From NCBI GenBank assembly GCA_023141985.1, contig JAGLKH010000145.1, forward strand, positions 1-7,382: DNA of 7,382 nt, in the 5' to 3' direction. Positions within the stretch are counted from its first letter, which is position 1; every line of letters begins with the position of its first letter. Of the stretch, positions 1-5,370 are shown piece by piece. Both the position numbers and the translations under genes were made by a program. The DNA comes from Flavobacteriaceae bacterium. Lineage in GTDB: Bacteria; Bacteroidota; Bacteroidia; Flavobacteriales; Flavobacteriaceae. The notes under the pieces were generated by a model. The model was given only the letters and a program-made list of their open reading frames with translations. It was not told where the DNA came from and did not search any database.

Positions 1-1283
1 ACAAATTCTGTTAATGCAAAATCTTCAGGTGCAACCTCATACATTCCCAGTGCTTCCATTTCGTCTAAGTCTTTGTACATACAAGCTTTTAAGATTTGTA
101 ATGGATAAATATCCAACGGGAACACTTCTTCATAGCCTCCAGTTACAACAAAAGCACGATGCTCTCCATTAGTATTTGTATTTAAATCGAACTTTTTCTT
201 TGGAAGTAACCAAGAAAACGTTAATGCTCTCGTTGTAGAGACTTTATTAAAAACAGGGGTAGTCCAACCAAAGAATTCGTAATCGTCACCTTCAGGAATT
301 ACTGTTATTGTATTGCTATAATAATCTAAATAACCATCGGGGTGTATTTGTTTTCCACTTAATACATTTCCAGAAATGATGCGAACATTAGCATCTTTAG
401 AAATACCATAATCATATATCATAGTAGCAACTTCGCTTCCTAATTTAGTTACAAAATATCTTGGTTTCTCCACCGAAGAACCAACCATTGCTACTATACG
501 CTCTGCATTGAATTTTCCAGTAAGTAATAATTCTCCAATAATTACTAAATCCTGTGGATTTACTGTCCAAACCACTTCTCCTTTATTTACAGGATCAATC
601 TTGTTAATTTGTGTACCAACATTACCGGAAGGATGTGGTCCGGAAACTTTATGTAATGTTATTCCGTTTAAATCAGCAAATGGTGAAGTTCCAAGTTTTC
701 CAACGGACACATGTACTCTACCTTCAGTTAATTTTCCTAAAGCAGTAACAGCAACTTGTAATTCGGCTTCTTTGCCTTGTAACACATAATTTAAATTCGC
801 AGATAGAGGTGCAGAGGCATATCCTGAAATAAAAATAGCTTTTGGAGCTTTATCCGGCTTGGCAATAACATCGTATGGTCGCTGTTTAATAAATGGCCAG
901 CATCCGGATGCTAATAAATGATTTTTAATATCTTTAGCTTTTGCAGATTCAATATTTAGTTTACCATTATCTTGGTACGTTTGCTCTTTATCTGCTTGAA
1001 TTTTAATGGCTAATATTTTGCGCTTTTCACCACGAGCAATTTCTATAATTTCACCAGAAACAGGAGAAACAAACTTAACAGTTTCATTAGATTTGTCATA
1101 AAAAACAGGTTCTCCTGCTTTTAATCTTGATCCTTCTTTTGCAATAAGTTTTGGAATAACACCATGGAAGTCTTCGGGTCTAATGGTATAAAAGTTGCTT
1201 ACAATAGCTTTTTCAGTAGCTTTTTCGGCTTTGCCTATAAGTTTAATGTCTAGACCCTTTTTAATACGAATGTCGTTTGACAT
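1..1283 (-). CDS. nqrA: Na+-translocating NADH:quinone reductase subunit A (partial, C-terminus off window)
   Basis: NqrA is a peripheral cytoplasmic subunit of the Na+-NQR complex, which oxidises NADH, reduces quinone and pumps sodium out of the cell. Translating the minus strand from the ATG at 1283-1281 gives MSNDIRIKKGLDIKL and stays open for 427 codons to the window edge. The family is usually about 450 residues, so roughly the last 20 are missing. Visible family features are the N-terminal lipoyl/barrel-hybrid-like segment FVSPVSGEIIEI (about residues 71-82), SGCWPFIKQRPYD (about 126-138), and the hallmark GPHPSGNVGT near residue 215 followed by INKIDPV. The C-terminal part ends YEVAPEDFALTEF, also typical. 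The start is supported by the conserved MSxDIRIKKGLDI opening; no Shine-Dalgarno is evident, which is normal for Bacteroidota. nqrB to nqrF would be expected downstream, beyond position 1. The gene is transcribed away from the neighbour at 1495. Confidence 0.96.
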   Translation of the reverse strand, partial: MSNDIRIKKGLDIKLIGKAEKATEKAIVSNFYTIRPEDFHGVIPKLIAKEGSRLKAGEPVFYDKSNETVKFVSPVSGEIIEIARGEKRKILAIKIQADKEQTYQDNGKLNIESAKAKDIKNHLLASGCWPFIKQRPYDVIAKPDKAPKAIFISGYASAPLSANLNYVLQGKEAELQVAVTALGKLTEGRVHVSVGKLGTSPFADLNGITLHKVSGPHPSGNVGTQINKIDPVNKGEVVWTVNPQDLVIIGELLLTGKFNAERIVAMVGSSVEKPRYFVTKLGSEVATMIYDYGISKDANVRIISGNVLSGKQIHPDGYLDYYSNTITVIPEGDDYEFFGWTTPVFNKVSTTRALTFSWLLPKKKFDLNTNTNGEHRAFVVTGGYEEVFPLDIYPLQILKACMYKDLDEMEALGMYEVAPEDFALTEF

Positions 1284-1321
1284 ATTATAATTATTGAAAT
1301 TAATTATCTAAAAAATCCGAG

Positions 1322-1329
1322 CAAATTTA
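1322..1329 (-). promoter_or_regulatory. Candidate -7 box for nqrA
   Basis: On the minus strand this reads TAAATTTG, an exact match to the Bacteroidota sigma-ABfr -7 consensus TAnnTTTG. It lies 38 bases upstream of the nqrA start, giving a leader of plausible length. I see no convincing -33 TTG at the usual 17-23 base distance, so this is a half-site call. The whole 1284-1494 spacer is divergent and AT-rich, and holds no other gene that I can support. Confidence 0.5.
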
Positions 1330-1464
1330 CGAATTAATAATACAGTTTCTATATTAAATGTCATTAAATTTATAACGAATTTTAATAAGCTATTTCTATG
1401 CCTTATTTTTAGTCGGAATATCAATATTTCCTTACTCTTATCTGGAATAGAAGGATGATAAACT

Positions 1465-1472
1465 TATCTTTA
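1465..1472 (+). promoter_or_regulatory. Candidate -7 box for the deoxyribosyltransferase-like gene
   Basis: TATCTTTA matches TAnnTTTG at all fixed positions but the last, and lies 22 bases before the ATG at 1495. No clear -33 element is present. A five-codon reading frame (1481-1498, MKLKQ then TGA) overlaps the true start in an ATGA arrangement within the leader; this may be chance in such AT-rich DNA. Confidence 0.33.
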
Positions 1473-1494
1473 TAAACAAGATGAAATTAAAACA

Positions 1495-1899
1495 ATGAAA
1501 AAAGGGTATCTGGCAATAAGTTATTCTGATAGAAAAAAATTTGATAATGAAGTTGATTATTTACTAAAGGCCCTATCTAAAAGTGGTGTCGAACTCTTGG
1601 TCTTTGTAGATAAATATTGTTTTAAAAGGAATCAAGAAAAGGAAATGATGAAAGTTGCTTTTGAAGAAATAGACAATTCAGATTTTCTGATAGCAGAATT
1701 AACTAAAAAGTCAATAGGTGTTGGAATTGAAATTGGGTATGCATACTCAAAAAAAAAGCCGATTTTTTATTTAAGACGTAAAGGTGCTGAATATTCAACC
1801 ACAGCATCAGGATGTTCAAAACACATTATAGAATATGAAAATAAAATAGATTTAGGCGAGAAAATTACCTCTGCCTTAAACGAAGAAAGAAACAATTAA
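1495..1899 (+). CDS. Nucleoside 2-deoxyribosyltransferase-like protein (NDT/DNPH1 superfamily)
   Basis: This 134-residue protein is short but full length for the superfamily. It has a Rossmann-like layout: an N-terminal strand KGYLAISYSDR (residues 3-13), a helix and second strand ending ELLVFVDKY (33-41), and the segment SDFLIAELTKKSIGVGIEIGYA (62-83). The last carries the family signature S-x-G-x-G-x-E-x-G. E79 aligns by eye with the catalytic glutamate of Lactobacillus NDT (E98) and of rat DNPH1/Rcl (E93), and S73 with Rcl S87. The Asp equivalent to Rcl D69 seems absent (A55 there), so the substrate may differ. Members transfer or hydrolyse deoxyribose on nucleosides or nucleotides; the exact reaction here cannot be told. 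It is soluble, with no signal peptide. It stands alone, divergent from nqrA, with a truncated ORF 10 bases downstream. It could also belong to related TIR-like or nucleotide-signal-processing folds, which share this Rossmann-like topology. Confidence 0.78.
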   Translation: MKKGYLAISYSDRKKFDNEVDYLLKALSKSGVELLVFVDKYCFKRNQEKEMMKVAFEEIDNSDFLIAELTKKSIGVGIEIGYAYSKKKPIFYLRRKGAEYSTTASGCSKHIIEYENKIDLGEKITSALNEERNN

Positions 1900-1909
1900 T
1901 AATACACTT

Positions 1910-1966
1910 ATGGAAATAAGAGATATTTTAATTGAAATAGAAAACAACAAAACCCTCAATCCCTAA
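1910..1966 (+). pseudogene. Short ORF remnant cut off by a REP-like hairpin
   Basis: An ATG 10 bases after the previous stop opens an 18-codon frame, MEIRDILIEIENNKTLNP. Its TAA stop is formed by the hairpin sequence at 1960-1971 (CCC-TAA-AGG). The peptide has the amphipathic, charged look of a genuine protein N-terminus, and the tight spacing suggests translation coupled to the upstream gene. I infer the beginning of a former operon partner truncated where the repeat island begins. I recognise no family from 18 residues, and nothing similar resumes beyond the island. It may simply be a chance ORF. Confidence 0.3.
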
Positions 1967-1971
1967 AGGGA
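1960..1971 (-). repeat. REP-like hairpin 1 (outer left)
   Basis: TCCC-TAAA-GGGA forms a 4-bp stem with a TAAA tetraloop. On the minus strand it reads CCC-TTTA-GGG, the same core as the other hairpins of the island. It marks the left limit of the repeat-rich stretch and supplies the stop codon of the short ORF before it. Confidence 0.6.
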
Positions 1972-2047
1972 AGTTTATATTCAAAATTATATATTGAAAA
2001 TAGACTAAGTTCATAACTTAATAAATATATTATGAAACTAAAATACT

Positions 2048-2061
2048 GTTCCGTTAGGAAC
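2048..2061 (+). repeat. REP-like hairpin 2 (left)
   Basis: GTTCC-GTTA-GGAAC is a perfect 5-bp stem with a GTTA loop. Its right flank (TAAATATAGG) resembles the flank of hairpin 3 (GAGATATAAT), so the repeat unit seems to extend beyond the stem. The 76 bases between hairpins 1 and 2 are AT-rich and I see no gene in them. Confidence 0.65.
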
Positions 2062-2093
2062 TAAATATAGGTAAAAAAGCAAAAAATAACAAA

Positions 2094-2111
2094 TCGTGCC
2101 TTTAGGTACGA
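2094..2111 (+). repeat. REP-like hairpin 3, left arm of the transposase-flanking inverted repeat
   Basis: TCGTGCC-TTTA-GGTACGA makes a 7-bp stem including one G-T wobble. It ends 8 bases before the transposase ATG. The stretch 2096-2121 is repeated in inverted form at 2578-2603, with 24 of 26 positions identical. The repeat therefore runs through the AGATATA spacer to the first two bases of the start codon. A GTG inside the stem (2096) is in frame with the transposase, but the conserved MANTYTQIHIQ opening favours the ATG at 2120. Confidence 0.8.
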
Positions 2112-2119
2112 GATATAAT

Positions 2120-2581
2120 ATGGCGAATACTTACACACAAATACACATACAAACTGTTTTTGCAGTTCAAAATAGACAAAGTCTTATCAAAGCTGAATGG
2201 AAAAACGAGTTGTATAAATACATTACTGGAATTATTCAAAATCACAAACATAGAGTATTACAAATTAACGGAATGCCAGACCATATTCATATTTTATTTG
2301 GTATGAGACCAACACAATCTATTTCAGATTTAATTAAACAAGTAAAGCAAGATTCATCAAAATAGATAAACAATAAAGGATTTGTTAATGGTAAATTTTC
2401 TTGGCAAGCTGGTTATGGTGCATTTTCATACACAAAAACACAAGTTCCAACAATAATAAATTATATAAAAAATCAAGAAAAGCATCATAAAACAAAAACA
2501 TTTAAAGATGAATATTTAGAATTATTACAAGAATTTAATATTGATTTTGACGAACGATATATTTTTAAACTATTAGAATAA
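2120..2581 (+). pseudogene. Y1 (HUH) transposase, RAYT/IS200-like, broken by an in-frame TAG
   Basis: Y1 transposases (PF01797) cut and rejoin single-stranded DNA through a tyrosine, using an HUH metal site. From the ATG at 2120 the protein opens MANTYTQIHIQTVFAVQNRQ and carries the HUH motif as H55-I-H57 within MPDHIHILFGM. Reading stops at a TAG (2363-2365, codon 82). The same frame then continues with family-typical sequence: GKFSWQAGYGAFSYTKTQVP, then NYIKNQEKHH, which holds the expected nucleophile Y115, then TFKDEYLELL, to a TAA at 2579-2581. Relatives usually have an aromatic residue in SSK-W-IN at the stop position, so TGG to TAG is the likely change. The intact length would be 153 residues, normal for the family. 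The truncated product has the HUH but lacks the tyrosine, so it should be inactive. A sequencing error or suppression of TAG is possible but less likely. Confidence 0.88.
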
Positions 2582-2587
2582 TATATC

Positions 2588-2605
2588 TTGTACCTAAAGG
2601 CACAA
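2588..2605 (-). repeat. REP-like hairpin 4, right arm of the transposase-flanking inverted repeat
   Basis: On the minus strand this reads TTGTGCC-TTTA-GGTACAA, a 7-bp stem with one G-T wobble. It is the inverted copy of the hairpin at 2094-2111, with 14 core bases identical (2590-2603 against 2096-2109). On the plus strand the wobble becomes an A-C mismatch, so the repeat folds better as minus-strand DNA, as the left copy does on the plus strand. It lies 6 bases after the ancestral stop of the transposase. Confidence 0.8.
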
Positions 2606-2640
2606 AACCATTTTTGATAATATATAGCTACCATCGTAAA

Positions 2641-2654
2641 ATCCCTAAAGGGAT
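2641..2654 (-). repeat. REP-like hairpin 5 (outer right)
   Basis: ATCCC-TAAA-GGGAT is a perfect 5-bp stem with a TAAA loop; the minus strand reads CCC-TTTA-GGG. It closes the island on the right, only 17 bases before the ATG of the DUF6090-like gene, so it lies in that gene's leader. Between hairpins 4 and 5, minus-strand GGTAGCTATATATTATC resembles the ATATA-rich tail next to the other hairpins and may be a decayed repeat tail. Confidence 0.63.
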
Positions 2655-2671
2655 AAATTAAAATAAAAATA

Positions 2672-3429
2672 ATGATCAAATTCTTCCGTAAAATACGTCA
2701 ACAAATGATAAACGAAAACAAAACTTCCAAATACCTAAAATACGCCATTGGTGAAATTGTGTTTGTTGTTATTGGTATTTTGATTGCCTTACAGATTAAT
2801 ACTTGGAATGAAAACAGAAAAGCAAAACACGAGGAAACTAAAATTCTAACTGTTTTGCAAGCGGATTTTAAAGTCTCTAAAGCTAGAATTGAAGAAACTA
2901 TGGTTTCTCAACAAAGAGTTTTGGATTATAGTAAAAGACTCATGCAAATTCATGATTCTGAAGAAGAATTTAAAAATGGTGATTCATTAAGTATAATGAT
3001 TAATAGTGGTGCACTTTCTTGGTGGCGTGCCGAACCAGTTACTGGAGCTTATAATGCCATGATAAGTGCTAGGGAAATTGATCTAATTCAAAAGAAAATT
3101 TACGTCACATTTTAGCACAATATGCTGCCTATTTGGAATCTGGTTTTGAAGACCATATTGCTTGTATGAATTTACTATCCCAATTACATGCAGTTTATAG
3201 TAAAACAGGTTTATCTATAGTACACTCTAAAAATAAATTTAAATATGGATTAAACAAAAATCTAATACAAGAAAAAAATATTAGTGCATTTCTAGATAGC
3301 CAATTATTTTTCGGTCTACTAATCAATAAAACAATACTTGAAGAAAACCGATACAAACGTCAACAAAGTATGCTAAATCAAATAGACAGTATTTTAACAA
3401 TTATTGATAATGAACTTAAAAACAATTAA
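2672..3429 (+). pseudogene. DUF6090-like single-pass membrane protein, frameshifted
   Basis: The N-terminus MIKFFRKIRQ, then NKTSKYLKYAIGEI and a membrane segment at about residues 24-42 (FVVIGILIALQIN) followed by TWNENRK, is the hallmark of a family abundant in Flavobacteriaceae, which I recall as DUF6090. Its function is unknown; proteins sit in the inner membrane with a mostly helical, probably periplasmic C-terminal part. The first frame ends at a TAG (3113-3115) after EIDLIQKKIYVTF. Shifting frame near 3091-3094 restores a continuous protein, LIQ-x-ENLRHILAQYAAYLESGFEDH, running to the TAA at 3427-3429. This implies loss of one base in the AAAAGAAAA stretch. The reconstructed protein is about 252 residues, normal for the family. 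I see no -1 slippery heptamer in the right register, so programmed frameshifting is unlikely. The fault is a mutation or a sequencing error in an A-rich run. Confidence 0.8.
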
Positions 3430-3478
3430 ATAAAATATTCATACATCTATCTTACAATTTTTAGGCATAAATTTTGTT

Positions 3479-3486
3479 TACCTTTA
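3479..3486 (+). promoter_or_regulatory. Candidate -7 box for the T9SS plug gene
   Basis: TACCTTTA, followed by CA, resembles the TAnnTTTGCA pattern common before flavobacterial genes, with A in place of the final G. It lies 17 bases before the ATG at 3504, leaving a leader of about 10 bases. No -33 element is clear. The spacer 3430-3503 contains nothing else that I can support. Confidence 0.35.
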
Positions 3487-3503
3487 CACAAAACTATTTT
3501 TAA

Positions 3504-4751
3504 ATGAACTTTAGGCTTACTCTATTCTTTATATTTTTATTCTTTTCAACACTAACTTTTAGTCAAGTTAGCGAAGTAAATCCACCAGAGTATATAAAAA
3601 CCATTACTTTTAAAAGTAATACTAACCAAAGCCAATTACCGATCTTAAAGTTAAGGGAACGTTTGCGTTTAGAGTTTGATGCCTTAAATGGAGATGAAGC
3701 CGATTTTTATTACACAATTACTCATTACAATTTTGATTGGACACCTTCTAATCTCATGAAATCTGAATATCTTCAAGGATTCGATAATTTACGAATTACA
3801 GATTACGAGAATTCGTTTAACACCTATCAAATCTACTCGCATTATTCGTTACAAATACCAAACCAGCAAACGCGTTTAAAAATGTCTGGGAATTATATGA
3901 TTAATATTTATGATGAATATGAAGAATTAATGTTTAGCAGAAAATTTATGATCTATGAAAATGTTGCCAATGTTGGAGTTGCCATAAAACGCTCTCGTGA
4001 TGTAAGCTACATACAACAAAAACAATCTGTAGATTTTAAAATCTCTTCACCAACAATGTTCTTTAACAATCCAAAACAAACTATACATACAGTAGTAATT
4101 CAAAATAATAATTTGAATACTGCAATCAATAATTTAAAACCTTTGTACACTATTGGCCGTGAACTCATCTACAAATATGATACAGAATCCAGCTTTTGGG
4201 GAGGTAATGAATTTTTGTTTTTCGAAAATAAAGATGTTCGGGCAGCCAATGTTGGTGTACAATTTATTGATTTAAAAGATATTTATCACAACTATTTGTT
4301 TACTGATATTGTTAGAAATGAAAGACCTTATACTTACAATCCAGATATCAATGGCAACTTCTTAATTACTGCTTTATACACCGATAATGTAGATATTGAA
4401 GCAGATTATACTGTCATTCATTTTTCATTGTTGCATCCTGAATTGTTTAATAGCAAAAGCATTCATGTATACGGTAATTTTAATAATTATGCTATTGTAG
4501 AAAACACCAAAATGACTTTCAATTCCAAAACTGGTAATTACGAAACACAATTACTATTAAAACAAGGGTTTTATAATTACAAATATGTTATAGTAGATGA
4601 AAACGACAACATAGATGAAGGTGCTATTAGTGGTAACTTTGACCAAACTGAAAATAATTATAAAGTTTTGGTGTATTACAGAGATTTAGGAGAACGTTAC
4701 GATAAAATTATTGGAGTTGGAGAGGGAAATTCTGTTAATATTTCTAATTAA
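3504..4751 (+). CDS. Type 9 secretion system plug protein (DUF5103/PF17116 family)
   Basis: The plug binds the periplasmic face of the giant outer-membrane translocon SprA and closes its pore when no substrate is passing, as known from the Flavobacterium johnsoniae SprA-Plug complex. This 415-residue protein begins with a Sec signal peptide (MNFRLTLFFIFLFFSTLTFSQ; cleavage around residue 20). It continues with the typical PPEYIKTITF (28-37) and RLRLEFDALNGDEADFYYTI, an N-terminal beta-sandwich region. A central region has FFNNPKQTIHTVVIQNN. The C-terminal E-set-like domain (about 315-395) is recognisable by VYGNFNNY, KQGFYNYKYV, GNFDQTEN and VLVYYRDLG. The length is normal for the family and no defects are seen. 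Single plug genes often sit apart from other T9SS genes; here apaG follows after 107 bases in the same direction, an order I recall from other Flavobacteriaceae. Confidence 0.9.
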   Translation: MNFRLTLFFIFLFFSTLTFSQVSEVNPPEYIKTITFKSNTNQSQLPILKLRERLRLEFDALNGDEADFYYTITHYNFDWTPSNLMKSEYLQGFDNLRITDYENSFNTYQIYSHYSLQIPNQQTRLKMSGNYMINIYDEYEELMFSRKFMIYENVANVGVAIKRSRDVSYIQQKQSVDFKISSPTMFFNNPKQTIHTVVIQNNNLNTAINNLKPLYTIGRELIYKYDTESSFWGGNEFLFFENKDVRAANVGVQFIDLKDIYHNYLFTDIVRNERPYTYNPDINGNFLITALYTDNVDIEADYTVIHFSLLHPELFNSKSIHVYGNFNNYAIVENTKMTFNSKTGNYETQLLLKQGFYNYKYVIVDENDNIDEGAISGNFDQTENNYKVLVYYRDLGERYDKIIGVGEGNSVNISN

Positions 4752-4838
4752 TTGAAATTTTTAACGATTATTTTCGTCAAAGACCTTATAAATATACAGT
4801 AAACGTCTAATTTTTACTATTTTAGCATTTTATAATTC

Positions 4839-4858
4839 ATTATCTATCTGTAGATAAT
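4839..4858 (+). promoter_or_regulatory. Perfect hairpin ending exactly at the apaG start codon
   Basis: ATTATCTA-TCTG-TAGATAAT is an 8-bp perfect stem with a 4-base loop. Its last base is immediately followed by the ATG of apaG (4859-4861). In the mRNA it would occupy the whole initiation region upstream of the start codon, where a ribosome must bind. As DNA it could equally be a dyad operator. All pairs but two are A-T, so the fold is only moderately stable. No other strong signal is seen in the 4752-4858 spacer. Confidence 0.5.
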
Positions 4859-5245
4859 ATGGTTCAACAAGTAACAAGAGGCATAAAGATATCTGTCGAA
4901 ACAAATTTTGAAGGCACATTTTATAAAGATTATAAAGTGCATTTCGCTTTTGGTTATAAAATTACTATTGAAAACCAAAGTAAAGATTCTGTACAATTAA
5001 ACTCAAGACATTGGAGAATTCTTGATGCTCTTAATAACATTGAAATTGTTGAAGGCGAAGGTGTTATTGGCAAAAAACCTGTTTTAAAACCTGGAGAATC
5101 TCATACTTATAATTCTGGTTGTTTATTAACTTCTCCATTTGGAGCCATGCAAGGGCATTACAATATGGTAAATTTTACAACCACAAAAAAGTTTAAAGTA
5201 TCCATTCCTACTTTTAAATTAAGTGCTGTTTTTGCAATGAATTAA
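4859..5245 (+). CDS. apaG: ApaG domain protein
   Basis: ApaG proteins are small, soluble fibronectin type III-like beta-sandwich proteins. They have been linked genetically to cobalt/magnesium efflux and to diadenosine tetraphosphate levels in enterobacteria, but no enzymatic role is established here. The 128-residue product has the usual length. Diagnostic segments are RGIKISVETNFEG (7-19), FAFGYKITIENQS (29-41), LNSRHWRILDALN (47-59), VEGEGVIGKKPVLKPGESHTY (64-84) and the GxMxGxY loop GAMQGHY (95-101). The start MVQQVTRGIKI is the usual flavobacterial one. Transcription is co-directional with the T9SS plug gene. A hairpin abutting the start codon may influence its translation. Confidence 0.93.
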   Translation: MVQQVTRGIKISVETNFEGTFYKDYKVHFAFGYKITIENQSKDSVQLNSRHWRILDALNNIEIVEGEGVIGKKPVLKPGESHTYNSGCLLTSPFGAMQGHYNMVNFTTTKKFKVSIPTFKLSAVFAMN

Positions 5246-5370
5246 AAAAGTGTCATTTCGAGTAATTTCTATCAGACTGAGCACAGATTAAGCCAAGAAA
5301 ATTTTATGGAAAAATGCTCTAAAATCAAAACCTCTTGTTTTCGATACAAAATTCTAAAGGGAATTTCACT
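5246..5370. other. Convergent intergenic spacer with a degenerate repeat candidate
   Basis: This spacer separates apaG from the minus-strand gene ending at 5371. It starts with AAAAAAGTGTCATTTCGAG (5245-5263). I recall TGTCATTTCGA as the opening of intergenic repeats that recur in flavobacterial genomes, but the rest of this copy does not form the usual long hairpin. A weak AAAAC-CTCTT-GTTTT stem lies at 5327-5341. I find no reading frame of interest in it. Confidence 0.35.
5349..5366. terminator. Hairpin between convergent genes, possible terminator or REP-like relic
   Basis: AAATTC-TAAAGG-GAATTT forms a perfect 6-bp stem, 4 bases beyond the stop of the minus-strand gene. The inner CTAAAGGG matches the core of the REP-like hairpins at 1960 and 2641, so it may be another copy. 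There is no long T-run on either strand after the stem, so classical intrinsic termination is only a possibility. Confidence 0.38.

Larger units (their letters stand above)
2094..2605 (+). mobile_element. RAYT/IS200-like element with inverted REP-type ends, apparently inactive
   Basis: This unit consists of a single Y1 transposase gene closely framed by two hairpins in opposite orientation. The left hairpin ends 8 bases before the ATG, and the right one starts 6 bases after the ancestral stop. Classical IS200/IS605 elements carry subterminal hairpins in the same orientation and lack terminal inverted repeats. Inverted hairpins around a lone TnpA-like gene instead fit a REP-associated tyrosine transposase (RAYT) with a REPIN-like pair. 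There is no tnpB/IscB partner and no omega RNA candidate. The internal TAG suggests it can no longer move by itself. Outer hairpins at 1960, 2048 and 2641 look like further copies of the same repeat. The exact boundaries are uncertain. Confidence 0.68.

Noticed and set aside
508..789. Open plus-strand frame of 93 codons
   Set aside because: It lies antisense inside nqrA, whose minus-strand translation is clearly conserved; its own translation resembles no known family.
2096..2119. GTG at 2096 as the transposase start
   Set aside because: It is in frame but lies within the hairpin stem, and the added residues are repeat-derived; the family begins at the ATG at 2120 (MANTYTQIHIQ).
2094..2605. 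Classical IS200/IS605 element with TnpB and guide RNA
   Set aside because: There is only the Y1 gene; no tnpB-like frame is present and the end hairpins are inverted instead of in the same orientation.
1960..2654. CRISPR array or tandem repeat array
   Set aside because: The repeats are short hairpins in both orientations with irregular spacing and no unique spacers of uniform length.
2485..2679. Minus-strand frame of 64 codons across the transposase end and hairpins
   Set aside because: It overlaps the conserved C-terminal part of the transposase frame and two repeats; the translation has no protein-like pattern beyond AT-driven hydrophobic residues.
3091..3098. Programmed -1 frameshift in the DUF6090-like gene
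   Set aside because: In the zero frame the codons are CAA AAG AAA ATT, which do not make an X XXY YYZ slippery site, and the family is normally encoded in one frame.
4740..4762. AT-only hairpin (ATTTC...GAAAT followed by Ts) at the end of the plug gene as a terminator
   Set aside because: The stem is five mostly A-T pairs around a self-complementary AT loop; too weak to support in such AT-rich sequence.
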